Assembly: GCA_949316495.1 (NCBI GenBank)
Contig: OX439009.1
Location: 12,043,701-12,107,700 of the forward strand
Length of the DNA stretch: 64,000 nt
Reading direction: 5' to 3'
Origin: Amphiduros pacificus
Taxonomy: Eukaryota > Annelida > Polychaeta > Phyllodocida > Hesionidae
Shown here: in pieces, positions 26,050 to 37,501 of the stretch
Layout of the letters: each line of letters begins with the position of its first letter
Numbering within the stretch: the first letter of the stretch is position 1
The notes under the pieces: generated by a model
The model's input: the letters and a program-made list of their open reading frames with translations, nothing else
Told to the model about the DNA's origin: nothing
Database searches by the model: none
Made by a program: the position numbers and the translations under genes

Positions 26050-26300
26050 CATCAAGGAATATATCTGACTTTGAAGGTAAAACACTGGAGTAAGGAACAG
26101 TCATGGAGGATTAAAATGTTGAAAAGGATAGGATAGGCAAAAGCATTCATATTTGTGATACTGGGAAAATCATTTGTTATCATTGTAGCCAAGCTGTGAA
26201 GCACCAAATCCAAGATGGCTGAAAATTGGTTGAATAATCCATAAAAACCTATTAATGCCCTAATGTGTTATGGGCAGGATATAGTGATGGATGAGAAATA
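26050..26300 (+). repeat. dispersed repeat family B, copy 2
   Basis: Aligns by eye with 15205-15440 through CTGGAGTAAGGAACAG, AAATCATTT and CCAAGCTGTGAA blocks in the same order. Confidence 0.65.
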
Positions 26301-27205
26301 TGTTTACAACTGAGATAAGGAACTTTGAAATGTTAATGCACAGCACGTCATGTGGGCACCACCAATCAAGTAGAGACCAAAAACAGTATTTGTTTTATTG
26401 GTCCTTTCCATAGGTCAAGAATACAATTGTGTGCTAGGATTGTGTCACCTGTGTTCATTTGGCCAGACTTGCTATTCAGAAAACGTCTGTTACAGTGGTG
26501 GCACTGTGTGACACAAGCTGATAAATATGCTTAGCAACCTTGAGGTCACAAACTCCACGCTAGAGGGCACTACTAGGTCACAAACATGTGACCAAGCCTC
26601 ATTTGTCTGCAGCAAAATACGATTACAGTTTCTGATTGGTTATTATTGGTTACTACATGAGCAAACCAAACACTAGAATTCGACGTAGATCACAAAGCCA
26701 TTTATCTGTAAGATATATGGATCGCCCATCACCCCATGAGTCCAGATAAGAGGCAATAAAGTTACCAGCAACTGATGCCCACAATGTTGGAGGTAAATCA
26801 ACAAAATGAATACAAATTGATATAAAATCAGATCAGCTGGACATTTCTGGATATTGAATTCTGATTGCTTAAGCATGTGGCTGACACAAATCAGTGAGAT
26901 TGTTAAGAGCATAAGGCATACAGAATCTAATCGAATCATCATGGCCATACTGTACATCCCACTTATACGAAAATAGTATTTTGTTTAGGTTTATAACACT
27001 TGAAGATGTGAGTGTATCCAGCAAAGTATAAAAGTCATTATCATAAGCCATTTAGAAGTTGGTACAGGTATGAGGTACTTGAGGTATTTATGTTCAATAT
27101 ATTTCTGTATATTTATTCACATTCTTGATGTTCAATAAATGTGGTATAAAAAACTAAAAAATAATTAAGAAAAGATATACACAGCATAACACAATCACGT
27201 ATTAA
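26301..27205. other. unannotated DNA
   Basis: Minus-strand frames of 94 and 60 codons (26673-27051) have no recognisable domain. Confidence 0.45.
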
Positions 27206-27325
27206 TATCACTCATGTGTGAATATCAATCACATACGAATATGAATCACATGTCCATATCAATCACATGTCAATATCAATCACATATGAATATCAATAAT
27301 ATATGAACATCAATCATGTGTATCT
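27206..27325. repeat. about 18-bp degenerate tandem repeat
   Basis: ATATCAATCACATGT-like units recur about every 18 bp, roughly six times, with substitutions. Confidence 0.85.
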
Positions 27326-27675
27326 TATTAATATATTTAAATCGTCTATATTATTTTATCTTGGTGAAAGCCTGTAGCACTCTTCAGGCTGCTGGTCCTT
27401 TGTATGCGTGTCATGAAGACCAGAATGACACATTTTGTCGGGCTGATAAGAACTATTTGAGAAGTTGCTAAACTGGAGGAATAGGGTAATAAAATATAAA
27501 AAATAGCATGCATATATATTGCGATGCACAACAACACGTCGTTCTCCATGTGTTTAGTTGCTAAACATTGATAAACTACAGACAATCTCAAACTGAATGT
27601 TTCAAAAGTCATAAAATGTGAAGTGCAACTTGGGTGATGTACTTATTTTAGGTCGTCTTTGAAGTATATTGTTAT
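27326..27675. other. unannotated DNA
   Basis: No supported feature. Confidence 0.5.
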
Positions 27676-27768
27676 ATAAACTGGACGCGAGGGGGCGTTA
27701 AGGTAAACTGGACGCAAGGGGGCGTTATAAGGTGAACTGGACATGTCTTCAGGGGGCGCTAAGGTAAA
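27676..27768. repeat. 30-bp tandem repeat, 3 copies
   Basis: AACTGGACGC followed by AGGGGGCGTTA and AGGT occurs three times. The third copy is interrupted by an ATGTCTTC segment. Confidence 0.85.
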
Positions 27769-28089
27769 TTATAGGCCACAACTGGTGTCATATCTAAAGA
27801 TTATGTCACTTGGGAACTTTGGGGTGTTTGTAGTAGTAAAAAGGTTGTGTCTATCCTAGGCAGATACTGTGTGGGGGTAGATTTGGTGAGATGTCTCTGT
27901 CCTGTTTTAGGTTTATTTATGTGCATCCAGGCAGAATAGATGCTCTTCATAAAGAATTAAAAGCTAGCATCGCAACCTCATGGCATCTGTGCATTCAAAA
28001 GAAAATAAGGATACACAACATATTCAAAAGTCTTTATGTCATTTTGAAGTAAATAAAAGAAAAAAATGGTCAAATGGTTTTTTTCGGTT
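27769..28089. other. unannotated DNA
   Basis: No supported feature. Confidence 0.5.
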
Positions 28090-28532
28090 TATTTGATTGT
28101 ATTCATTCAGTCTATCTGTTCATTTTATTTATTCAATTGATTTACTAAGTTATTCAATCTATTTATTCGGTTTATTCATTTTGCTTTCAATTTTTCTATT
28201 CATCTTTAGGGTTTAAGCATTTTTAATTTAGCTTTCTGGTTCACCTTTCTGTTTCACCATTTTAATTCACCTTTTGGATTCACATTTTTAATTCACCTTT
28301 TAGATTGACATTTTTAATTGAAATTTTTGATTCACCTTTTTGATTTACCTTTTTGATTCACCTTTTTGATTCACCTTTTTGATTCACATTTTTGATTCAC
28401 ATTTTTAAATAACCTTTTTGATTCACATTTTTAAATAACCTTTTTGATTCACCTTTTTGATTCACCTTTTTGATTCACCTTTTTGATTCACCTTTTTGAT
28501 TCACCTTTTTGATTCACCTTTTTGATTCACCT
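28090..28532. repeat. 13-bp minisatellite with degenerate 5' shoulder
   Basis: From about 28238 the unit GATTCACCTTTTT repeats about 22 times, with CACATTTTT and AATAACC variants in the first half and near-perfect units in the second half. The 28090-28237 stretch is a looser TTTATTCATT-type simple sequence. Strand asymmetry is strong, with pyrimidines mainly on the plus strand. Confidence 0.93.
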
Positions 28533-29612
28533 TGTCGGATCCAGTACAATGCTATTTGGACTGATGGACATCTCTGACGAGTCCATATCGCAATGCTAAA
28601 TGTGCGTGATCAATACTCAACGTGACAAGTAACCTCAGTAATATTGGATATCACCAACAGAAATCTTTGATGCTTTTCAAGTTTAGATATTTACACTCAT
28701 GAAAGTAATGTCTTCAGGTCTAATGACTCACTTCGTTCTGCCTTTTTTCTTTACATGCCCTCCTTACTGGGTTTAGGTTCATAATTAAAGATGAAGCTGT
28801 GAGCCAAGCAAATGATCGAAATTAGATTTCTATTAGGATCATTATAAGAGCTGAGGGCATTCTGGCTTCAGCGCCATGTATCAGAACACGAACACCGCAA
28901 TGATTAGAGGAAAAGAAGATTTATAAGGGTAAAAGTCCATGTTCTCCAAGTTTATTCTCCAGGTTTACGTCCAGTTCGTCTGAAATAATGCGACAGAAAC
29001 ACAAATATATATTCTTGAATATAGCGTTTATATAAATTTGCACAGTGCATCCTGTAGAATAGTCTGTTTATGCTGTAGCCTGTTTATATTATATGTTGTA
29101 ATTCACAAAAGGGCATAATTATAGTTCTAAATATTAAATTCATTTCCGGAACCGGAATTGCATTTGATATGCAGGTGGGCACACCTCACTTGTGGTTACC
29201 TTGCAGACTTCCATTACTTATATCCTGGAGGAAGGTGAATATCAAATATCGAAATTTCCCTGACTTATCACAACCGTTATATTTGTCTCATTCCCGGATA
29301 TGTTTAAGTTTTCAGCATTTTCAGCGTATGTTCAGACACAATGGCTCATTCCATCTGAAATTAGATTATGATGACTCCAAGACTTTGACATCATAAATTG
29401 TTATAGTAACCTCCTGATGATGATATTGCAGACAATATCGGCATCATGCTATTAGGCATTATAAAACTCAAGGCCTCATTATGAAGTCACAAGCCATTAT
29501 ATATAATTCCAGACAGTCAAAACTAATCACATATGAAAATAATTATACCTGATTTATCCTGTCTGCACTTTCATCACGATATGCTTAGAAACTAGACAAA
29601 ACCCACAGTAAT
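28533..29612. other. unannotated DNA
   Basis: No gene supported. The 75-codon frame at 29169-29396 has no recognisable domain. Confidence 0.45.
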
Positions 29613-29775
29613 ATTTGTTTGCTTGTTTGTGTGTTTGTTTCTTTGTTTGTTTGGGGGTTCACACCACTTTCAACGTTATTTCATGACGAGAACTACTCAC
29701 ATCAGATATAGCGCTGCCTCACTGACTTGTAATGTCATACGTCCTTAACATGACAACTCACCTGGTCACAGATAT
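29613..29775 (-). mobile_element. 5'-truncated SINE, minus strand
   Basis: On the minus strand it reads through TGACAACTC-type body sequence, ATATCTG, CTCGTCATGAAATAACG, TTGAAAGTGG and AACCCCCAAACAAAC, ending in a CAAA-rich tail. This matches the 3' half of 34948-35200. The tRNA-derived head is absent. Confidence 0.8.
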
Positions 29776-30203
29776 TGGTGCATTCTCTCATCAAACTAGG
29801 CCCATATTGACGTTGGTGACATAAGGCATATTATACCTACCGTACTTAGGGAGAATGAGAGAATGACTTTCTTGCAATGAGCCAGACCTAGGTCTGTTAA
29901 ATCATAAAGGTGTGTTAAATTATTAGTGAATGATATTTTAGCCTCTTGATTCATATAGTTGTTAGTTTTGCCAGCAGATCTGTGTGATGCTTGCTACAAG
30001 TGATGTACATATTTTCACACCAACTCTTGTGAGGTCACCAGGATGTAGCGCCCTCTATATTATCAAAATCATGATCATTTCAATTCATACATGTGAACGG
30101 CCCATCTGGACATATGCGCTCCTTCATTTTAAACAATATAAGCCAAAACAGTAAACGTCTTTATAGGCCATGCCAGGAGAGCATATTGCACATTTACAAC
30201 AAC
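29776..30203 (+). repeat. dispersed repeat family A, copy 2 (most complete)
   Basis: It contains all blocks seen separately at 8570-8905 (5' and central part) and 20594-20775 (central and 3' part). It therefore defines a consensus of roughly 430 bp. The core TATATTATCAAAATCATGAT is the best-conserved part. It sits between two SINE fragments. No coding capacity. Confidence 0.7.
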
Positions 30204-30275
30204 CTTTCTGAATGTGCCTCAGCTCAATTTGAGAAATGGTCACTTGAATGCAATCTCAGCATGGGCAGGAATGGA
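30204..30275 (-). mobile_element. older SINE, part interrupted by a younger SINE
   Basis: GCCTCAGCTCA ... GAGAAAT ... CAATCTCAGCATGG matches the middle of the neighbouring SINE (GCCTCAGCTCA ... CAATCTCGGCACGG) in the same orientation. The match breaks at 30275 and resumes at 30612. Confidence 0.75.
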
Positions 30276-30601
30276 TTCGTTTGTTTGTTTGTTTGGGGTT
30301 TTACATCACTTTGAACATTATTTCAGTTATTTCGTGATGAGACCTACTTGTAGCAGATATAGTGTTGCCTCACTGAATTGTCATGTCGCAGGTCCTTGAC
30401 ATGACAACCCACCCGGGGACAGATTTACAAGGACAACGGGTTAACCCTTTAAGCACGGGCCTCAGCTCATGTGGGAAATTGTGTCATGAGTTCAATCTCG
30501 GCACGGCCGGGGTTCGAACCCACGACCTTTGGATCACCACAGAGGAACTGGTGCTAATATGCTGGCGCCCTAACCAACTGCGCCACGGCCCGTGGCCCTG
30601 C
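30276..30601 (-). mobile_element. full-length tRNA-derived SINE, nested insertion
   Basis: On the minus strand the head carries TGGCGCAGTTGG, a perfect Pol III A box. About 55 bp downstream lies GGTTCGAACCC, a perfect B box. The body continues through GAGCTGAGGCCCGTG and GACATGACAATTCAGTGAGG to a tail of ACCCCAAACAAACAAACAAA. It is about 326 bp long. CAGGAATGGA flanks it at 30266-30275 and 30602-30611, a 10-bp target duplication. Both Pol III boxes are intact, so it may have been transcription-competent at insertion; activity cannot be judged from sequence. Confidence 0.9.
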
Positions 30602-30645
30602 CAGGAATGGAACCCCCAACCTTTGGATCATACCCTTAATATAAA
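30602..30645 (-). mobile_element. older SINE, resumed head segment
   Basis: After the target duplication the sequence resumes as AACCCCCAACCTTTGGATCA, equivalent to the B-box region (AACCCACGACCTTTGGATCA) of the younger SINE. Beyond about 30640 the similarity is lost. Confidence 0.7.
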
Positions 30646-33040
30646 GTAGTGTTATGTACCAATTAAGCATGTTTAACTTCCTCTCAAAGTGATGAATAAT
30701 AATCCATTTATCTAACCACTATTTTGAATAAAAGTTTCACACCAAGTTTTAGAAACCAGATCCTACCTTGCATCCACTAAAAATGCAAGACTACATAATG
30801 ATCAGTTCTTTTCGATTTGATTTTGTCCAAATTACTTTTTTCTTTTCTGCCCAGCTCTGACCCAGTCAATACCATTGGTTCAGCTCCTTACTATGTGAGT
30901 GCGGGAAGCTATCAGCCACTTCATCCTTATACTAGTGGGATGGGTGCACGGCTTTTTCAGGTGGGAATAAGAGTGTCTGAAATTAGATTCTCTGGAGACT
31001 TATTAATGACAGATAGTATTAATGATATTTTAAGTAATTATGAGTTCCAAGACACATGAGACCTTATATTTAAAAAGACATAAAAATTGCACCATGGTAA
31101 CCAAATATTCTATATAATGATTACATAACACATATTATCTGAAATTCAACTAGGCATCCTTTCAAGAGATCCCCTAAATATGAAATGGGCAATTCTTAAG
31201 TAGGACCCGTCATCTATACCTTAGACAGTAATATTTTCTCTTAAAAGAAAGCTATTTTTGTCTCAGACTTCTATTTGATTTCCAGTCATATTTTCTGAGA
31301 AAATTGATGGATTTCACTTTCACTTATCTCAAAGTAAGCTCACTTTATATTGATTGTTTGGGTGCCAAGCAGTTAACATTGAGATCAAAGGTCAACACAT
31401 TACTCAATAAAACTTTTAAATGAAGCCAATCACAGGATACTGATTGTCTTGTTCGTAAACTAACATGCTCAAGGTTGGTACCTTTGATTCACGCCATTGC
31501 TGAATATACCTGTTTGCTTTCACCTTAATTGAACACACTGTAATGTTCCCATGATTGATTCAATGACAAATTTGATTAATAATTAACTATCAATTTGATT
31601 GTAAAGATTACCACAACATAACTAAAAGTAAAAACGTTTCTTAAATATCAGAAAGCATAACATGCCATGAACACCGTATAAATTATTATAAATGACACAA
31701 ACGATTTTATAGAAATCTTTCTAATTGAAAATAATCATATTTTTAAGTTTTGGGAGCAGACAAACGGAAAATGTTTTTCTCATCAAAAGTGAAATATGTT
31801 GTCCAGCTAAGTACCAACACAATGTTCTGTTAACCTCGATCTCTTGCGATAAATATTTCAGATAAATGAATGTAGGAAACATTACTGAGACTACTTTCAT
31901 AAAAATAGTATCCCACTCTCACCAAATCGGCATCGTATCATTTGTGTAATGAGCATAACATATAGTGGACTCTCCCCTTTCTGAGGAAGTCAGGGATGAA
32001 TATTACTATTTATATGTGTATCACAATTTGTTGTAATATCTAAGCATAGAGAATTTTGCTCAGTATGCCCTGATTTTGGGACGTCATAACGGGTTGTTAA
32101 TGGTGATATTGTACAATTGTCCTTCCAGGATAACCCTATTGACCGTTTTATGTCATAAAGTGGGTGAGTGTCCCTTGAAGGTCCACCTTAAAGCTTGTAA
32201 GCTCCAGTAGCATGTGACAAAGCTTTCCATTAATAGCAACTCAATAAACATGCGCGATTAACATGCGCGATGAAGCTGGTGGAAACCCAAGCCAATTATT
32301 GCTACTGATAGAAAATTGTTCCACATAAGATTTTAATAAATAACGTTATTTTCTTGTTAATATATACCATAATGGCATGCACGAATGAACTTAATATGTC
32401 AATGTACTGTTAAGAATCCATTTATTTATCCCGATGCAGACAATTAGTTCAAAGTATTTCCTTAGAACTGAGTAGGTTTTAATCCATCATCAACTAAACT
32501 TCTAACGACAAGTGATGACTCCCTGGATAAAGGCATAGTTTCTACCATATATTGAATTTGAAATTCGCAGTTGAAGATCTTTTGGGATGTAATAGGCAAA
32601 TTACGTGGATTCAGATATATACATATTCTGAACTTCAGTATCTGTCTTTTCATAATTTGTTTTTAAATCACGAACAGTGTTTATTTCCTCAATGGAGGTC
32701 AGTTATTTGTATTATCTCAGGAGGGCCATGGGAGTAGTGCCTGGATATATGCTGCTGGGTTGTTTCTCACTCTTTTCAGTGTCTAGTTATGACTTGGTAT
32801 TATCTCGGAGTACAATGATACTCCAAGGTATTATAGATCGTGTTTGTGTTATCAAGCCAATAAAATAAAGCAGTAGACAGATATTTATTGTCGAAAGTGG
32901 AAGGGCATTGACCTTGGTTGTGTCAAGAAGCTTTCACTTGCAGTTGATTTTTTGTTGGAAGTTTTGTTGATGTTGGATTAAAAATTACTCAGTTCATAGC
33001 CAATACATTGAACTAATGCATTTAAACCTATTTCTGCTTG
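30646..33040. other. 2.4 kb unannotated DNA
   Basis: No gene supported; the frames of 61-80 codons lack domains. A 12-bp ACATGCGCGAT pair lies at about 32249-32273. Confidence 0.45.
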
Positions 33041-33440
33041 GACACCCTGCATAAACCATAACACCCGGCGGTGGAAACAGGGACACCTGGCAGAAAATAG
33101 GACAACCAGCAGAAACCGTGACACCCGGCAGAAACAGGGACCCCAGCGGAAATAGGGACACCCAGCGGAAACAGGGACACCCAGCGGAAATAGGGACACC
33201 CAGCAGAAACAGGGACACCTGGCAGAAACAGTGACACCCAGCGGAGACTGTGACACCCGGCAGAAATAGGGACACCCAGCGGAAACAGGGACACCCAGCG
33301 GAAACAGGGACACCTGGCGGAAACAGGAACACCCAGCGGAAACAGGGACACCCAGTGGAAATAGGGACACCCAGTGGAAACAGGGACACCCAGCGGAGAC
33401 TGTGACACCTGGCGGAAATAGGGACACCCAGCGTAAACTG
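33041..33440. repeat. 19-bp GC-rich minisatellite, about 21 copies
   Basis: The unit ACAGGGACACCCAGCGGAA repeats with CCTGG/CCCGG and GGAAATAGGG variants. It is far richer in GC and purines than its surroundings. On the minus strand all three frames are open for 126-149 codons, because three 19-bp units make a 19-residue cycle without stops. I do not regard these as genes. Confidence 0.96.
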
Positions 33441-34947
33441 TCAGAAACCTATAGTTTCTGATGGTCTATGACCAATATATAACAAAATCAGATAAAAATA
33501 AAATAAGAATTTTCAGTTGGTGCAATTGACACTTTCATTTTGCTGGCCTTCACAGAGAAATCTGATACTAGAATTGTTGGATATTATACAGATATACAGA
33601 CCGATAGTGAAGTGATTATGAGCAAATAAGTTATGCATGACATGTAAAGATATGACGTCTCAGATAATTTTAAATGCATTTGGTTAAAAGATATAGCTAT
33701 ATATGCACAAGTTTAAACAGTTCATTCCTGGACAAAAGTTATGTGATTTGTGAAGTCGTTCTGCTAGTTATGATTCAAAACATTTTAAGCACTCTCATTC
33801 TCAAGATTACAAGAGCCATAATATGAATGGTATACAAGACAAAGCTAAAGCTTGTCCGAAATTATAATAAAATATATTTAAATGACCCTTTAGAAGCAGT
33901 TCATCCAGGTAATGGTAAGTAACAAATTGCACTTAAAATAAACTGTTAGAATCGAAGAAGAGCTGAGCGACAATTTGTCTTTGTGTTCCTTCATCTGTCC
34001 AAGCCGACCATTGGTGAATGATGAGCTGGTTGAGTGTCCCTTTAAGATCGTCCCTCTCCCAGGCTGTCATAGGCGATATGCGTGGCTCCATATAAGTACT
34101 ACAATCTGCCTGCTGCCCCATGCAATAAACATCAAATGTGCTGCAACCTAAAATCATGTCAGCCCATATTGGAAGACATTTATTCTTCAATAAGCCAAAG
34201 CTATCGTCCAACTACAGACAGAAAGCGATCCATTTGGATATATCAGTGTGGAGTCACGGGTTTGAGTTTTTCACTGAGAAATGGAAAAAAGGAGTATTTG
34301 GATTTCAATTACTCTTGCCACATTAATCTTTGGAATGGGTTTAATCTTTGTCCCAGTGGTCTAGAAAATGTAATTTAGGATGAGTTCGCATGGAGACGTG
34401 ATAGGGTATTTTTGGGGGTAGAGGTTGGTAAGCTGAGGGTTTTATCTTGTTAATTCATGAGGGACAATTAAAAAGTCTTTTGAATCATAAAGAACGTATT
34501 ATTTATGAAAAATTTGCTTATTAATAGCATGGTTAACATCAAATCTTCAAGAATTTGTGTTTAAAACTGTAGTACCCCATACTGAATGCGCCACACTGGG
34601 TACTGGACAATATTTATAATAGGGATTCTCAGAACTATATGTTCCTGAAAAAAATGTAATCTAAAAATGAGAGGAATTTGATAACTTTGGATAATTCAAT
34701 CTTTGCCTACTTCTAATCAATATAAACTGTCGTATATATCCTTATATATCACTAAAGATTTGGTGTTCAGTTGTTTTATTTCATGACTCAAGATCAGCAA
34801 AGAGTTCAAGCATTCTATACATCATGCCACCTGGGGCACCCACATCTACCCCCTTTTCCTTCGTTTTGGTCAGTACATCATTTGTTTAGGCATTTTGAGG
34901 CTGTATGGCACATCATATGACATCAAAGCTGTAAATATTATAAGGCA
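33441..34947. other. unannotated DNA
   Basis: Overlapping frames of 62-98 codons on both strands at 33933-34378 have no recognisable domain. This is the densest small-frame block here and is otherwise unremarkable. Confidence 0.45.
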
Positions 34948-35200
34948 GGCCACGGGCCGTGACGCAGTTGGTTAGAGCGCCAGCTTATTAGCACCAGTTC
35001 CTCTGTGGTGGTCCAAAGGTTGTGAGTTCAATCCCCGGCCGCTCCGAAATTTAAATCATGATACAATTTCGCATATGTCAAGGACTTGCGACATGACAAT
35101 TCAGTGAGGCAACTTTATATCTGCTACAAGTAGGTCTCATCGCGAAATGACTGAAATAATGTTGAAAGTGATGTAAAACCCCAAACAAACAAATAAACAC
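34948..35200 (+). mobile_element. near-complete tRNA-derived SINE
   Basis: The head GGCCACGGGCCGTGACGCAG leads into GTTGGTTAGAGCGCC (A-box region). A GAGTTCAATCC segment follows as a slightly degraded B box, then GACATGACAATTCAGTGAGG, GCTACAAGTAGGTCTCATC and AATAATGTTGAAAGTGATG, ending in CCCCAAACAAACAAATAAAC. Compared with 30276-30601 it lacks roughly 70 bp in the middle. A weak AGGCA flanking repeat (34943-34947, 35202-35206) may be the target duplication. Confidence 0.88.
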
Positions 35201-36059
35201 GAGGCAAGGTGTACCTCTGATTTTTGATCACATGGTTAAGAAATATACCCTATCATGCAAGCTGGAAATATTAACACCTCATTTTTCAATATAACATAGC
35301 CACGGTACATAAATTGATACATGGTGAGCTGCAGTTACTCAGACATTGTACAAATTCACTGTGACTGACTGACAAAGTTGCTTAGCCCTATTTGAAAATA
35401 GGCCAAATGTGAACAAATGATTCTAGAAATTTGTCAGATGCAATTGGAGGTCTGATCTCTGAAAAACTCCAAGATTATTGGTATCCAACTAGTTTTATAT
35501 AGTGATATGATAACACTTTACAATTACTAGAAGTGAAATTCCAGCAGTGGTTAGTATATTAAATGAATTTTCCTGGCTGCAGTCTCATGACAGTGCCATA
35601 CCACTTCCAGCAAACCCATCTGCTATTATGTCATATCAGTGCGGTGTCAGCGGCCATGTCCTCTTTGTGGGGTATCTGTCACGTTCTACAACCTTTGAGC
35701 TCATTTTTTCTCAAAATGATTAACTCTGATCAGTCTGAAATAATAGCACGTGTCGCATGCATTTAGGAACAATACCCTGTCTAACTATTTGTAAAACCTC
35801 ATTCAACTATGTGTAGAATGTAAGTGAATCCATATTCAATTGATGGGACAGATATACACGAAATTAATGGTGAATTGCTTGGGCCATTGGCCGTGAATAG
35901 AGTTATGCAAACCAGAGTGGCTATGACCATTTATGTGAATGGAGTATGACTGTGGTGATTTGTAGGAAATGGAGTTGACTTTGATGTGTATTAAAAGAGT
36001 AGGGTGGCTTTAATGATTTAAATGAATGGATGAGTGATAATGATATTTTATAACATGGG
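35201..36059. other. unannotated DNA
   Basis: No gene supported. From about 35870 the sequence shows increasingly regular GGAGT...TATGA words grading into the next array. Confidence 0.45.
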
Positions 36060-36600
36060 TCAATTGCTTTGTCATTTATAGAGAGTGAATATGATGATTC
36101 ATGATATGGGAGAATTGCTATGATGATTTATGATATGGGAGAATTGCTATGATTTATGATATGGGACAATTGCTATGATAATTTATGATATGGGAGAATT
36201 GATATGATGATATATGAAATGGGAGAATTGCTATGATGATTTATGATATAGGGAATTGCTATGATTTATGATATAGGAGAATTGCTATGGTGATTTATGA
36301 TATGGGAGAATTGCCATGATAATTTATGATATGGGACAATTGCTATGATTTATTATATGGGACAATTGCTATGATATATGATATGGGACAATTGCTATGA
36401 TGATATATGATATGGGACAATTGCTATGATGATATATGATATGGGACAATTGCTATGATGATATATGATATGGGACAATTGCTATGATGATATATGATAT
36501 GGGACAATTGCTATGATGATATATGATATGGGACAATTGCTATGATGATATATGATATGGGACAATTGCTTTGATGACTTATACGAGGGAAAAGTGACTA
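36060..36600. repeat. 29-bp minisatellite (26-bp variants), about 19 copies
   Basis: ATTGCTATGATGATATATGA followed by TATGGGACA repeats every 29 bp, best at 36390-36570. Earlier units vary in length through loss of ATG, and read GGGAGAATT instead of GGGACAATT. Diverged shoulders (AGAGTG ... GATGATT) extend to about 36760. Confidence 0.93.
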
Positions 36601-36754
36601 TGACGATTCATATTAGGTGAGAGTGATTTTGATGTTTCTTATGAGGGGAGAGTGGTTGTGATGATTTATGATAAGGTAGAGTGGCTGTGAAGATATGCAT
36701 GAAGGGAGAGTGCCTATAAAGAATTTGATAAAAGGAGAGTGACTGTTCTTTTGT

Positions 36755-37085
36755 AGTTATTAAGTCAACACAAGCTGACTTTATGTACTTGCTCAGTTTC
36801 CGCCGCATCCGCCGCCACTCTTTGTTTTCTTTGTTATTCCTTTGCATTTGGACTAGATACTATAATAACATGATCATATGTGGGCTTGGGAATTTTTTTG
36901 GCCTGAATTTTTGTGACCTTGGATCAAGGTCAAGGTCATGGCCACACAGCAGCAACTTAGCTTGTGAATTATTTTTAGAAAATGTAACTAGGTCACAATG
37001 ACCTACTTAAGGGCCATATAGGCCACAACTTCCAAAATATTGTGAATCTAATCCTTTACAAATCAGAGAAGAATGTGACAATATA
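36755..37085 (+). repeat. AGGTCA-rich dispersed repeat family D, copy 1
   Basis: ATTAAGTCAACACAAGCTGA, ATCAAGGTCAAGGTCATGG, TAGGTCACAATGACCTACTT and AATCCTTTACAAATCAGAGA occur in order. The first and last blocks and the GACCTACTT region recur in copy 2 at 38405-38720. AGGTCA half-sites occur in direct and inverted arrangement. Confidence 0.75.
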
Positions 37086-37501
37086 TAAGACTGAGACAGA
37101 GAGGGGCTGGGGACTTTCACTCTCTGGCAACCTGTGATATTAACTACCTTAGTCATCATGGCTTCCGGCACATCACTTGTGTCATGAAAACAAATAAACA
37201 CTTTTAACATTTTGAAAGACAGTGGAATTACAAGATAACATGTGGGACACAACATTCAGCTCAATTGCTATTAGTGGTGGGTATTATAAGACAGAATTTT
37301 GTAGCGATATGTACTTCTGAGGGGCCTGCAGATCACAAACCTGCCTGTCAGTGTCACAGACTGGCAGACACCTCAACTGCATAAATAAACATAGAATTTG
37401 AATATTTTTCTGCAAATTTAGAATATATGGAAATTAGTAACTTTATGCACAAAAGAAAGGTATGCTAATTGTTTGACTGTGTTAAAAATGTCTGAGTTTC
37501 A
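37086..37501. other. unannotated DNA
   Basis: No supported feature. Confidence 0.5.

Noticed and set aside
32978-33427. 149-codon minus-strand frame with repeated Gly-Val-Pro-Val-Ser
   Set aside because: By-product of the 19-bp array; two other frames are equally open.
34948-35040. Possible tRNA gene with a good A box
   Set aside because: It is fused to a SINE body and CAAA tail, and the B box is degraded.
36608-36847. Basic 79-codon minus-strand frame
   Set aside because: It overlaps the shoulder of the 29-bp array and repeat family D; chance frame.
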